NCBI GenBank assembly: GCA_038501625.1
Contig: JAZAYU010000006.1
Span: 14,944,638 to 15,008,637 of the forward strand
Direction: 5' to 3'
Length of the DNA: 64,000 bases
Origin: Corbicula japonica
Lineage: Eukaryota; Mollusca; Bivalvia; Venerida; Cyrenidae
Both the position numbers and the translations under genes were made by a program. Shown here piece after piece: positions 1 through 11,936 of the stretch (positions are counted from its first letter, which is position 1; every line of letters begins with the position of its first letter). The notes below the pieces were generated by a model. That model was not told the DNA's origin, did no database searches, and saw only the letters and a list, made by a program, of their open reading frames with translations.

Positions 1-1057
1 AATTACCTCTGACCAATACAATTTTCTTGAAATTTATCCGAATATTATTTATCCATATTTTTTATAAATATAATTTGTTCAAAACCTCGTCAAATATTTA
101 AACCAGGATAAAAGAAAGAATTTGTTATCTAAGAAAAAGGTGTCCCTTGAAGAGGCTCAGTAAAACAATTTAAAATGTATATACCTTTGGTTTATGTTAT
201 GTATTTGATTAATCTACTGTGCATACTCACAATTACATGTATTTAATAGCACCGCCAAATTTAAGCGTCGTGGCAGTTGTATGGAATAAAGCTTATGAAA
301 CACATGTCTTGTGTACTCTATGTTTAATACAATCCCAACAAAACAGTTAATATCTATAGCACTAAGAGAATCATTACTTTTAGATGATAGAGACAGAAAA
401 TGATCATTTTACCAAGAGCGAATACCCACTATGCACTTAACCAAAATATTGAAAGCATTGATTTCCCTTATTCATTCTGAGTTTCTGAAGAAGCATCCAC
501 CTCCATGTAATAGATATTGCGTTTTTTATCGTTTATAACGTTTTATTTACAGAACTAATAGTTATAAAAAGTAAAGTGTCATATAACAGGAAAATGTATT
601 TGAATTTGTTAACAGAAACTGATTTTTTTCTGCGTTAGCTGTCTAAGCTCACTTTTGACCTAGTTTTTCGACCAATGAAATATTGTAAATAAAACTTATT
701 ATGCAGCGGGAAAATCAAATAGATTATTTTGATTGGTTATTAGTGGGTCTCGTTAATGATTACCGTAACGATTTTTATATTGTGTGTTTGTATTTACATG
801 GCACTTACATGTTCGGGCATTTTCGTTTTTAAAAGCGATAATTGTATTGGAGAAAAAGATATTTACGGTATAAATAACCAGTTAAGTCAATTGATGGCTT
901 AAATACGATTTTGTATGGAATATTCATGGGTTTCAGGTAAACACTCGAGTACAATACACAGTGTAAAACGACAGAGAAGTGCAGATATTTCTGGTTCTTA
1001 CTGGTTCCTTTCTAGTTCCTTTGATACTGATTGTTAATTTCAAGTCCAGACATTCAA
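1..1057. other. AT-rich sequence, nothing recognised
   Basis: No convincing ORF, RNA gene or repeat of the families seen elsewhere in the window. Confidence 0.5.
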
Positions 1058-1138
1058 ATCGCCTTGGTGTAGTGGTTATCACACTCGCCTCTCAAGCGGA
1101 TGCCCCGGGTTCAATACTCGGGAGGGACACTTTTTTTT
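1058..1138 (+). tRNA. tRNA-Glu(CTC)-like Pol III unit, weak acceptor stem
   Basis: D arm, anticodon arm and T arm can be folded: anticodon loop CTCTCAA gives anticodon CTC, T arm CCGGG/CTCGG with loop TTCAATA. A-box (TGGTGTAGTGG) and B-box (GGTTCAATAC) are good, and an eight-T terminator follows at 1131-1138. The 7-bp acceptor stem pairs poorly (about four of seven including a wobble), so this is probably a tRNA pseudogene or a tRNA-derived Pol III unit. The D arm resembles tRNA-Val. Confidence 0.45.
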
Positions 1139-1512
1139 AAGTTAATTTTCGTAAAAGTTGGTAGATTTCGCTCTTGTAACAAGTTATTATTTTCATTTAT
1201 TGTATTTTAATAACAGTTATTCGTCATTAGTACTAACTCTACAAGAGGTATTTTATTGAAACTGAATAAATGTACAGTTAATGTTAGACAGTCTTCTTTA
1301 ATCGACGTATTATCATCAGACGAAATTTTTGCACGCTCTTTATTTCTTTCTTTCTTATATATAAAAATCTTTTCCATCAACGCCGTTTATCTTTTTTTAA
1401 AGATATTTCTTGTTAAAATAGAGCAGGTTCAGAAGTGTCTAACATCTATATAAAATAAATGTGAATCCATGGTTTTGTTTGGTTTACTCTGCCAAGCTGA
1501 TACATGTATCAC

Positions 1513-2516
1513 CTAATACACGAGTTTTGCTGACGATATATGCGACCTATTTGCTGACATTGTTCGAGATCCCGTCGATGTGTTAGGTCGCATCTTACTT
1601 TTTGAATTTTGTAAATCTACGTTATTTCCTGGATTTATTGTCACTACCTCCGTTACATTTTGTTTATTGGTCGCACCCCATTCAGAATAAGTAGTGAATG
1701 GTTTCCTTTGCAGAAGCATTTTCTTCATCATGGTTTGGACTGTTTCTGTCTCACAGAATTTCGCGACTTTCTCATCCAATGTTTCAAGTTTATGTTTCTC
1801 TGAATCAATTTTTTGACTAACAAGATATTTATAAATTTTATCCCGTTCTTTTAGTTCGTCGTCATCAAAGTAACGTATCTGCCTTGTTTGTGACCCAAGT
1901 CTACCGTTATGTACGTAAGATTCCCACGGAATACCTCGTCGTGCAATGTCTAATGCAGTCTTTGGTCGTAGATCTATTTTAGACTTCTGCTGGTCAATCA
2001 TAAATGTTCCATCAACCTCTACATCCGAATCAGAATCGTCCGAAACGGAGTCACAGTCTGGTGAGCTGTTTGATTTTCTTGGCGATGAGATTCCGTTGGG
2101 TCGCGCCGATCGACGCGACGAGCGCGGTGAACTGCGCCGCGACGTTTGCAGAGAAGTACCCCGCGAGGTTCGTTCTGAAGTACCCCTGCTATTTCCTGCG
2201 TGCGTTAAAGCTGGGCTTGTTTTCGGGCGCACCTTTTTCTTTCCTTTATTTTGGGTTTGCAGCTGTCTTGCCATTAACTGTTCTATTGGGTCTTTATCAA
2301 AGCCGGACTTACTCCGGATAATTTCCCGTTGCCTATCGCGATATTTTCGGAGTCTTTTCTTCATTTCGTTCTGTGATTTGTGGAGCTCTATTGCAGTAGT
2401 GTGTTTCATCGTTTCGATCGAGGCTATGGTGATTTCGTGCATGCGCTGTTCTATAAGATTAGCACGTTGTGAAGCTTTATCACTGTCAATGTCATTATCA
2501 TCCATTTCCGCGATCT
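1513..2516 (-). CDS. Uncharacterised coiled-coil / Arg-Ser-rich protein exon
   Basis: The open frame on the minus strand runs to TAG at 1513-1515. A frame-wise start exists at 2571, but a textbook acceptor (TTTAATGTGTTTCAG|ATCGCG) ends at 2517, so this is more likely the last exon of a spliced gene. The likely first Met in it is MDDNDIDSDKASQRANLIEQ, about 334 codons before the stop. The N-terminal third is helical and charged (KSQNEMKKRLRKYRDRQREI); the middle is Arg/Ser/Thr-rich (GTSERTSRGTSLQTSRRSSP) followed by an acidic patch (SDDSDSDVEVDG). The C-terminal third has ALDIARRGIPWESYVHNGRL and another helix-rich stretch. I do not recognise the family. Codon-driven composition and a long stop-free frame support coding. 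No neighbour helps with function. Confidence 0.62.
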
Positions 2517-2599
2517 GAAACACATTAAACTCACGGTTAACATAAAAAGATTGCGCAGTTTTGATTTTCAAAGAAAATAAAGAAATGTAGAGGATTTGT

Positions 2600-4605
2600 A
2601 TTTCCTATGATATAATCCGACAAACTGCACCGCAAGCACACATTGCTGGATATTCCACGATTTATCAAACGAAAACGCTAAATTAATAATATAAAAAAAT
2701 CTTATTTTTATCACGATTTTACGGTTTCAACTCTTACATCTTTATTACGTTATTCAGATATTTAAAATGCTGCAAAAATATTTTAAAACAAATACAAATG
2801 AAAAAAAAATATTAATAAGAGTTTCTCAAGTAGAATGAAAATGTTTTGACTTTCGTACTATACCCCTTACGTAGTTTCTACTTCTTTAACTAGCGTGTAT
2901 ACATAACATACAATCAAATCAATGAATCAGATGGTCTTTATTCTTTCTAGTGTTTGTTTATTTTCAAGTAGTTTTGCAAATATACGAGCTTACTTGAAAC
3001 ATCCTAGTCTGGGAACTGCAGATTTGCAAACTTGTAAGTCCAATTTTTTTTGTATTTGATTGTTTAAATACACAATCCTTGTCTATATTGTATTTGTTTT
3101 GGAATTTATTTTTCATTCAGCAAAACATATCTCAATAAATCGAAGATAAATAATTAACAACATGCACTTTCAGAATAAAAGCTCCCACGGGCGGTCCAAT
3201 AAGCTAAAAATCAAATTGATTCTAAAGTGACATGGCACTTTGTGATGAAATGATCATGCGAATTAACATATTCAAATTTGTCTTTTTAATTAAAATTTAG
3301 GTAAACTGACAAAGAGTATTGGGAATGAAAGGATCAAACAAAGGGTTGAGCATTAACGTAAATATATAAAGCAGGCTATAAATTTGAAGAAGAGTTTATT
3401 GATTATAAAGCCGCTGAACGAACATGATTGAATCCACTAATCTACTGTCACTTAATGGCTGTGAGATTGCCAAGTGACAACTATATTCTAAGTATTAAAG
3501 GATGAGAAAAGTCTTATAATTAACGATAATGACAAACTGGCACTAAAGGTCCAATGGTAACGTAGATTTAGTACCATAAATATGAGATAATGTCGTTGTG
3601 ATATGCCAAATATATACGCCCAAAATTAAATGACAGTTCATTAATATAAATCTTTTTCTATGTAAAGGTAAAGGCGTTTCTCATTTGCACCGGATATGTA
3701 CGTAATCCGCAATGATTCGAATGTTTACTGTATGTAGGGTAATTCCGTTGAATTGCCTTTTTCGTAAGCATTTTCTGATAGATTTCAGACACAAGGGTAA
3801 AGTTTCCAAATTGTTTAAAATGGTCATACAGATAATCGTTACTAAACACATAGCCAGTATGAGTGCGTGCCACGACTTGTGTATCATGTTCCTCACCGAC
3901 TGCACAATCATTCTAAAAACATTAGGTGTGCTCCAATGCTCACTTGTTTGCTAAATCCACTGGTTTCTGGCATTATATTCACATCTCTATATAAACTATG
4001 ATAGATATACTAACCTGCCATTGTCCTGCAGTGTGAGTTGTGCAAGCCAACATTGATACATTACATACGCCGAATCAGCGAAATAAGTACCTATCATTAG
4101 CCAGCAAGTTTTATCACAACACAACATGCTTTTCCATTTAGACAACTCATATTAGTGGACATAAGTAACATTGTAGATTATTATAATTCTGTCTTATTTC
4201 CTAAAATATTACAAATGGCGCAATTAAATGCCAAAAACCAGTATATTTCGAATCTTAGCACCGCTTATTTTTCGATTTACTCGAATGAATAACAAGTTGA
4301 TGAGGAAATAAGTCTGAGCAACAAGTGCAGGATATATACCCAGTACTGGATAGTTTTATGTTGCAATTATCTGTAGAGCTGTTTAAAATCTTACCCGAGT
4401 GTCTGAAATATGCTGGATATGAGGGGTAGAACTCTGCGAAGAAATAAATAACCTGCCATATTTTGTATATAAAACCGTTAAGTGAAGTTTTGTTGGTTTT
4501 ACCAAATGTTTGCATAGTTGATAGAGATATGAGTTCAAACAACATAATGCATCTTTGAGCCCTGTCTTGCGTTTTTCGCAGTACTATCTTAAACAATAGA
4601 AAAGG
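2600..4605. other. AT-rich intergenic, nothing recognised
   Basis: Only short ORFs without family resemblance. A promoter or 5' exon of the minus-strand gene ending at 1513 may lie here but I could not identify one. Confidence 0.45.
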
Positions 4606-4613
4606 GGCCTTGG

Positions 4614-5220
4614 TCCGATGCCAGATGCCAATACAACAGGTATATGTCAGATTCCAATACAACAGGTCTATGTCAGATGCCAAAACTAACAGTTCTAAGT
4701 CAGATGCCAATACTAACAAGGCTATGTCAGATGTAAATACTAACAGGCTAAGTCAGATGCCAATACAAACAGGGCTATGCCAGATGTCAATACTAACAGG
4801 GCTATGCCAGATGTCAATACTAACAGGGTTATGCCATATGACAATACTAACAGGTCTATGCCAGATGTCAATACTAACAGGGCTATGCCAGATGTCAATA
4901 CTAACAGGGCTATTCCAGATGCCAATACTAACAGGTCTATGCCAGATGTCAATTCTAGCAGGTCTATACCAGATGTCAATTCTAGCAGGTCTATGCCAGA
5001 TGTTAATACTAACAGGGCTATTCCAGATGCCAATACTAACAGGTCTATGTCAGATGCCAATACTAATAGGGCTTTGCCAGATGCCAATACTAACAGGTCT
5101 ATGTCAGATGCCAATACTAATAGGGCTATGCCAGATGCCAATACTAACAGGTCTATGTCAGATGCCAATACTAATAGAGCTATGCCAGATGCCAATACTA
5201 ACATGGCTATGCCAGATGTC
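4614..5220 (+). repeat. 27-bp minisatellite, about 22 units
   Basis: The unit is about GCCAGATGTCAATACTAACA plus GGGCTAT (27 bp) with two main variants (GATGTCAAT, GATGCCAAT) that alternate in the right half. Because 27 is a multiple of three and the unit lacks stops in several frames, long ORFs run through it on both strands (nonapeptides such as MPDVNTNRA and LLVLASDID). The first units are degenerate. No evidence of transcription. Confidence 0.95.
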
Positions 5221-5223
5221 AGG

Positions 5224-6144
5224 CCCCAGTTTCACAGACTGTCGGTGCCCAATATGTTATTTTATTTTAAGTTTCTCGCTGTTTTTGGTCGGTTTCCATG
5301 CTTGAGATTTTTCTGTGTAACCGGCCATCGGTAATGAACGGTGTTCAATCGGCTAAATAAATATTTTATAGTTTGCTGGTAGGAGACCGAAATCAACACA
5401 AACGGGAATGGGTCGGTGATAAGGATGATTTTATCGGTAAAAATGCTGAAATACTATCGGTTTTTGTCGTTTGTAAATCGGAGCTAAATCGGGCATAGCG
5501 CTGATAAACCCGTGTTTAATAGCTAATCATCAGTGGTTCAACACTTTCCGTCAGATATGGCCAGTGATTCATATTTGGTTATCTTTGTTTGATCGGTGAT
5601 TTAGAGCTTGCATATCTCGAGATATAGGTTGCCGTCGGTTCTTTTCTTTAAAAAAGTATGTTTAAGTGATCAGAGCCGATGACTTTTTTTCCGTTTAACG
5701 AAAAACATCACCGATGACATGACGGCAGCAGTCGATTGGTCACCGATTGAATCACTATTAACCACCGATCAAAACCGACAAAATCCCACGCTTTAATTCT
5801 CATCTTTTTTTCTATCGGTGGTAGGTATTAGTTGATCGGTTGCTTATCGGTGACCCATCGGCGATATAGGTTGTAGACAGGTTGTCGATCGTTGACAGCG
5901 GTTGTAGACAGGCTGTCGATAGGTTATTTGTAAAATATTTTCACCGAAAATTTTAAACATGTTAAAAAAAATCCCAATTCGTTATTTTTCACCGATAGAA
6001 CTTATCTTTTCTCAAGAGCAGTTGATCGGTGGCAAACAAGTGATCAAAAGGTGATATCGGTGTTTAATACGTTGTCATCGGTTCACTCCATAATTTGGCT
6101 GAAAAACTCACCGATCACTCACCGATGGCTCTGTGTAACTGGGG
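5224..6144. mobile_element. Non-autonomous DNA element with ATCGGTG iterons
   Basis: Terminal inverted repeats of about 25 bp: left CCCCAGTTTCACAGACTGTC then GGTG; right end reverse-complement CCCCAGTTACACAGAGCCAT then CGGTG. The interior carries about 18 copies of ATCGGT/ACCGAT in both orientations, with no coding capacity. The left end abuts the 27-bp minisatellite. No clear target duplication, so the superfamily is undetermined. Confidence 0.65.
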
Positions 6145-6557
6145 TGTTAATGTTAACTGTTCTATTCTAACAAGTTGTGTTGAAAAGAATGTTCAAGAAA
6201 TACATGTGACCAGAGGATCAAACTGTATTTGTAACCGTAAATACATAAACATCAACAAACAACGCATATGCAATCATTCAAGTCGAGTGCAATTTTAAAT
6301 CTCTTTGGTTCGTTTATATACACAATAATTATTTTAACTCTGTTGACTTTGATAAGCTGACGACTAGGCTAAACTAAAATAAATTAGCAAAAAAGGGTGA
6401 TTTAGTGCATTTAACTAACAGATAACGGGAGATAGTTGAGGGCTTTACTTAACAAACATAAGTATTTGAGATAAGGCTAAGGTTTGTAGAAGTGCGTCCG
6501 TCTGTACCACATTAGAATAACGAAGAGAAACTAATGATAAATGGTCAGAATTTCTGA

Positions 6558-8790
6558 AGGTTTTCGTATTCCAATATAATCAACCTGTCCGAACACTGCT
6601 TTGATTGCAGGGGATTACGGTATTCCAACATGATTAACCTGTCCGAACACTGCTTTGATTGCAGGGATTACGGTATTCCAACATGATTAACCTGTCCGAA
6701 CACTGCTTCGATTGCAGGGATTACGGTATTCCAACATGATCGACCTGTCCGAACACTGCTTTGATTGCAGGGATTACGGTATTCAAACATGATCAACCTG
6801 TCCGAACACTGCTTTGATTGCAGGGATTACGGTATTCCAACATGTTCAACCTGTCCGAACACTGCTTTGATTGCAGGGATTACGGTATTCCAACATGATC
6901 AACCTGTCCAAACACTGCTTTGATTGCAGGGATAACGGATTGCAGGGATTACGGATTGCAGGGATTACGGTATTCCAACATGATTAACCTGTCCGAACAC
7001 TGCTTTGATTGCAGGTATTACGGTATTCCAATATGATCAACCTGTCCGAACACTGCTTTGATTGCAGGGATTACGGTATTCCAACATGATTAACCTGTCC
7101 GAACACTGCTTTGATTGCAGGGATTACGGTATTCCAACATGATTAACCTGTCCGAACACTGCTTTGATTGCAGGGATCACGGTATTCCAATATGAATAAC
7201 CTGTCCGAACACTGCTTTGATTGCAGGGATTACGGTATTCCAACATGATTAACCTGTCCGAACACTGCTTTGATTGCAGGGATTACGGTATTCCAATATG
7301 ATCAACCTGTCCGAACACTGCTTTGATTGCAGGAATTACGGTATTCCAACATGATTAACCTGTCCGAACACTGCTTTGATTGCAGGGATTACGGTATTCC
7401 AACATGAATAACCTGTCCGAACACTGCTTTGATAGCAGGGATTACGGTATTCCAACATGATTAACCTGTCCGAACACTGCTTTGATTGCATGGATTACGG
7501 TATTCCAACATGAATAACCTGTCCGAACACTGCCTTGGTTGCAGGGATTACGGTATTCCAATATGATCAACCTGTCCGAACACTGCTTTGATTGCAGGGA
7601 TTACAAATTGCAGGGATTACGGTATTCCAACATGATTAACCTGTCCGAACACTGCTTTGATTGCAGGGATTACGGTATTCCAACATGATTAACCTGTCCG
7701 AACACTGCTTTGATTGCAGGGATTACGGTATTCCAATATGATCAACCTGTCCAAACACTGCTTTGATTGCAGGGATTACGGTATTCCAATATGTTTAACC
7801 TGTCCGAACACTGCTTTGATTGCAGGGATTACGGTATTCCAACATGAATAACCTGTCCGAACACTGCTTTGATTGCAGGGATTACGGTATTCCAACACGA
7901 TTAACCTGTCCGAACACTGCTTTGATTGCAGGGATTACGGTATTCCAACACGATTAACCTGTCCGAACACTGCTTTGATTGCAGGGATTACGGTATTCCA
8001 ATATGTTTAACCTGTCCGAACACTGCTTTGATTGCAGGGATTACGGTATTCCAACGTGATTAACCTGTCCGAACACTGCTTTGATTGCAGGGATTACGGT
8101 ATTCCAACATGATTAACCTGTCCGAACACTGCTTTGATTTCAGGGATTACGGTATTCCAACATGATCAACCTGTCCAAACACTGATTTGATTGCAGGGAT
8201 AACGGTATTTTTATATTATTAATCTGTCCCAAAACTGCTTTGATTGCAGGGATTACGGTATTCCAATATGATCAACCTGTCTGAAACCTGCTTTGATTGC
8301 AGAAATTACGGTATATTTAGTTGATTAATCAGTGCGAAAACTGATTTGAATTCAGGGATTACGGTATTGTAGGTTGACTAACCTGTCCGAACCTTGATTT
8401 GATTGCGAGGATTACGGTATTCCAATACGATTAACTTGTCCGAAAACTGATATGATTGCAGGGATTACGGTAAACTTAGTTTATTAACCTGTCCGAAAAC
8501 TTCTTTGATTGCAAGCATTACGGTATTCTTAGTTAATTAACTTGACCGAAAACAGCTTTGATTGCAAGCATTACGGTATACTTAGTTAAATAACCTGTCT
8601 GAAAACTGCTTTGATTGCAAGCATCACGGTATTCTTAGTTAATTAACATGACCGAAAACTGCTTTGATTGCAAGCATTACGGTATTCTTAGTTAATTAAC
8701 TTGACCGAAAACTGCTTTGATTGCTGGAACTACGCTATTCTTTGTTGATTAACCTGTCCGAAAACTGCTTTGATCTTAGGGATTACTCGG
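6558..8790 (+). repeat. 53-bp minisatellite, about 41 units
   Basis: Unit GATTACGGTATTCCAACATG followed by ATTAACCTGTCCGAACACTG and CTTTGATTGCAGG (53 bp; for example unit starts at 6613 and 6666). The core 6.6-8.15 kb is very homogeneous; the right 600 bp is a diverged subfamily (TTCTTAGTTAATTAACTTGA...). A few units contain short internal duplications (near 6940 and 7605). Confidence 0.97.
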
Positions 8791-8799
8791 AACGTACCT

Positions 8800-9984
8800 G
8801 GTATTTTAAGTTTCTTTTTATTATTGGATCAGATCTATACGACGTTATTTCAAATAGCAAAATCGCTATATGCACCCAGAATTAAATTGCACTGTGATCG
8901 GAGATCGCAATAATTGCAATATGTTTTTAATTTGTCCTATGAAATGTTAAGTGTATGTATCTTAGGTGTGGAAACGTCTACTTTGATTCGTATTAATGGG
9001 CTAACTTTCGCAAAAAGTACGGCAATAAATGTGTAAAGCTAATTACAAGTGGAAAGTAAGGCCCTAGGGCGTGTTAATGTCATCCTTTATATCAAAAGGA
9101 TAGTGCGCTTTCAGCAGCTTGTAAATGACAGAAATTGTTGGGAATTAATAAATGTATACAGTACGAGGTCTATTGATCAGTGCATTCATTTGAAGAGCTT
9201 TTGAAAATCTCATAAACCACTAATTATGTTTTATTGGATGAACAAATTTGAATCAATTTACAAGAAAGAATTACAAGCAACGATGTAATGTGATGTATAG
9301 TTGTATAGTAATATAGAGCTATTTGAAATGGAAAAAGTGGATTTCAATGTCAAAGTTGATGTTCTGCCCGTATCAAAAGAAGTATTATAGCATAGATTTA
9401 TTTAATGACTTTATGATTTCCTTTTACAAACATTATGATCTTCTATTGCAAAACAACAAATAGCCAGTAGCTACTTGATGTCATGAATGTACTTTAATTA
9501 TCAATACTTAGTTCATTGAAAATATTATATAAAGGAAATTTTCTTGAATTGCGCTTGGGTGCGAGCCATGTTACTTTTGTAACTGTACAGCAATATCAGT
9601 TATATTTTTACTTAAACGCTTATGTCAGTTATGTTTTCAAGCAGCAAATCCTTAGTTACTGGCCGGTGTTAAACTACGGAAGCTCATTAGGCCAGATAAT
9701 TGTTGTTGTTTTTTTGTGTTTCATTTTTTCAACTTAGTAACTTTACTTTTCAACAGAATAACTTTAATATATTAAACTTATTCACTTGAATTTTTAGCTT
9801 ATGAACTTTAATTTTCACAATTATGTCTTGAATTTTAACTTATTATCTTTAATTTTCAATATGTTAACTTGAATTAACGTGCAGTTCAATCTAAACAAAT
9901 ATGAAACAGATATCCCAGGAAATGAGCAATATAAAATCCATAAACAGAAGATGTTCATCCAAATAAAATTTTGTTAATTTTTCC
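8800..9984. other. AT-rich sequence with a faint tandem pattern
   Basis: No gene seen. Around 9735-9880 a degenerate run of ACTTTAATTTTCA / ACTTGAATTTT-like units of about 25 bp is visible. Confidence 0.4.
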
Positions 9985-10275
9985 AAGAATTCTATATTAA
10001 TAACAGATTTGACCCATGTGGTCTCGTTTTTTTGATTATGACTAACATTCAGACCGAAACGGGAAGAAAAACTCGAAACGAATCCATATGCCGAGAAGTT
10101 CTATTGAATGTTCGGCGTGGTTAATATCGAAGTGCTCCCAGAATTCTGTATTAACATCGAATTTGGCCCCTGTGGTCACGTTTTAGCATTTAACAATCAG
10201 ACTGAAACGGTGAGAAAAACCTGGGACGGTCCGGGCGAATTCATATGTCCATTTAATGTTCAGCGTGGGAATCGG
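9985..10275 (+). repeat. Old two-copy tandem duplication, about 153-bp unit
   Basis: GAATTCTATATTAATAACAG near 9988 recurs as GAATTCTGTATTAACATCGA near 10140, and following blocks (TGTGGTC-CGTTTT, CAGACnGAAACGG, CATATG, GTTCGGCGTGG / GTTCAGCGTGG) repeat in the same order with many substitutions. Confidence 0.7.
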
Positions 10276-10279
10276 GACT

Positions 10280-11930
10280 CTTCAACGGCAGCATTGTATT
10301 CAAAGGTTTGCTCAATATCAAAGCACAATTCAAACCATGACAAGCCGCCATGAGTGAATGACAGTTTTTGTCGACTTGCTAATTTCGCGTTGAATGCAAT
10401 TTTCATAAATTAATGTAAATGTATCTGGTGTGCTATGTTGTGCTTTCATAATAAATAAATTACAATATGACACGGACTAAGGAAAAAAGAAGCATGACAC
10501 TTGATAGCTTTAAATAACAAGGTACGAGGAACATAAACAAAATCAATATTTGTGCACTCCATCATGAAACCAACGTAAAAACACTTGTTTGGTGTTTCAG
10601 AAATTTTAAAAATTCACAGATAAATTCAAAACACAAATTATAAATAAATTCAGTTATCATTTCCAGTCACAATAAAAATGATTGGCAGACCCAATAGTTT
10701 TCTTCAGTTTCATTCAATTTAAGTGATGCTAACCAATGTTCAATGTTTATGCTCAAACCACAATTATAATATCAAACTGGAGACCAGTCTCAGATTTCAA
10801 CAATCTGATTGGTTCAAAATTGAGCACAGAATTAAAACCATCTCGTTCCGTTAGATAGGGCTTAAAAAGATACATATCTACATGAATACTGAAAAGCTAA
10901 TACAGGCCATCAGGAGGCTTGAACAGTGGTAGTGGGACATGCCAACAATTTGTAATCCATAAATTGGAGTTTAAAACATTTTGTAGTTCCCGGGCAACGA
11001 AACTGACATTATAAATTACATTTATATATTTAATTATTAATATTTATTAAAAGGAAGAAAATCTGCTTAATGTGTACGGTTTTTACTATCACAGTATTAC
11101 ACTCTAAAAGAATTTAAAATCATCTGTTAAGAGATACAAACTTCGAATTGAAATCTTGTATTAAACTATCTGATCCACGAAAGTTTTATTATTATTAATT
11201 ACAGTTTTAATACCTCGAAAAATAACTAAATTTCGACTTATCTTAACAAATAAATAGAGAAACCGTACCTTCAAGCCGTAGTAGTCCGGATTTTCCTCAA
11301 ATACTTATAATGTATATGTAACTGTTGTAACTTTATATTATCCAAAACTGATTCAAACAGATTTGAATACCTATTTAAATTTTAATAATAATTTAACTTA
11401 ATTTGAAACCACTCAAATTATTTATTAACATTCATTACGGCTTTTAATGATTACCTGCAGGTATTAAATGACATTAACTGTCGATAAGTCACAAAAGTAT
11501 ACAGTTCTTCAGTTGCGAATTGTATAGATAATTGAGTGGTCTATAGACACACCGGACTTCTATGTAACTGATACAATGGAGATATTCTTTAATATATTTC
11601 GTGACGTTATCATGTTAGAGTTCGATCAGATTTACTGATAGTGTGATGGGCCTATCTCCGAGTACACTGATATTCACTGTGTAAAACAGTAATACAAACA
11701 AATATCTATGTAAATATCTATCATCGCATTGCCTATTGTCCTAATTTCCAAAACTTTATCAAAATGTCCCTTCAGCTAAATCTCTCATATATAATATTGC
11801 AATAAATGCCACGCTTTCCAATTGTTTAAGTCGATTATAATCAAAACATAAGCGTAGAGCGACTCAAGTATTTTCGCAAACATTTCAAATCGTTAACATC
11901 TATAAATAAAAATCAAATGCAAGTAGATTT
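10280..11930. other. AT-rich intergenic, nothing recognised
   Basis: No ORF with family features. Part of a hairpin-MITE motif (GGAGACCAGTCTCAGATTTC) is visible near 10780 as a decayed remnant. Confidence 0.45.
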
Positions 11931-11936
11931 CATGTT

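Noticed and set aside
1946..2518. Plus-strand ORF of 190 codons
   Set aside because: It lies antisense to the better supported minus-strand frame and owes its length to the Arg/Ser-rich composition on the other strand.
4610..5334. Long ORFs through the 27-bp array as a repeat-protein gene
   Set aside because: Openness in several frames follows from a stop-free unit whose length is a multiple of three; no splice or start context supports one frame.
6558..8790. Regular repeats resembling a CRISPR array
   Set aside because: The whole 53-bp period is repeated with no unique spacers, and the context is a metazoan genome with no cas genes.
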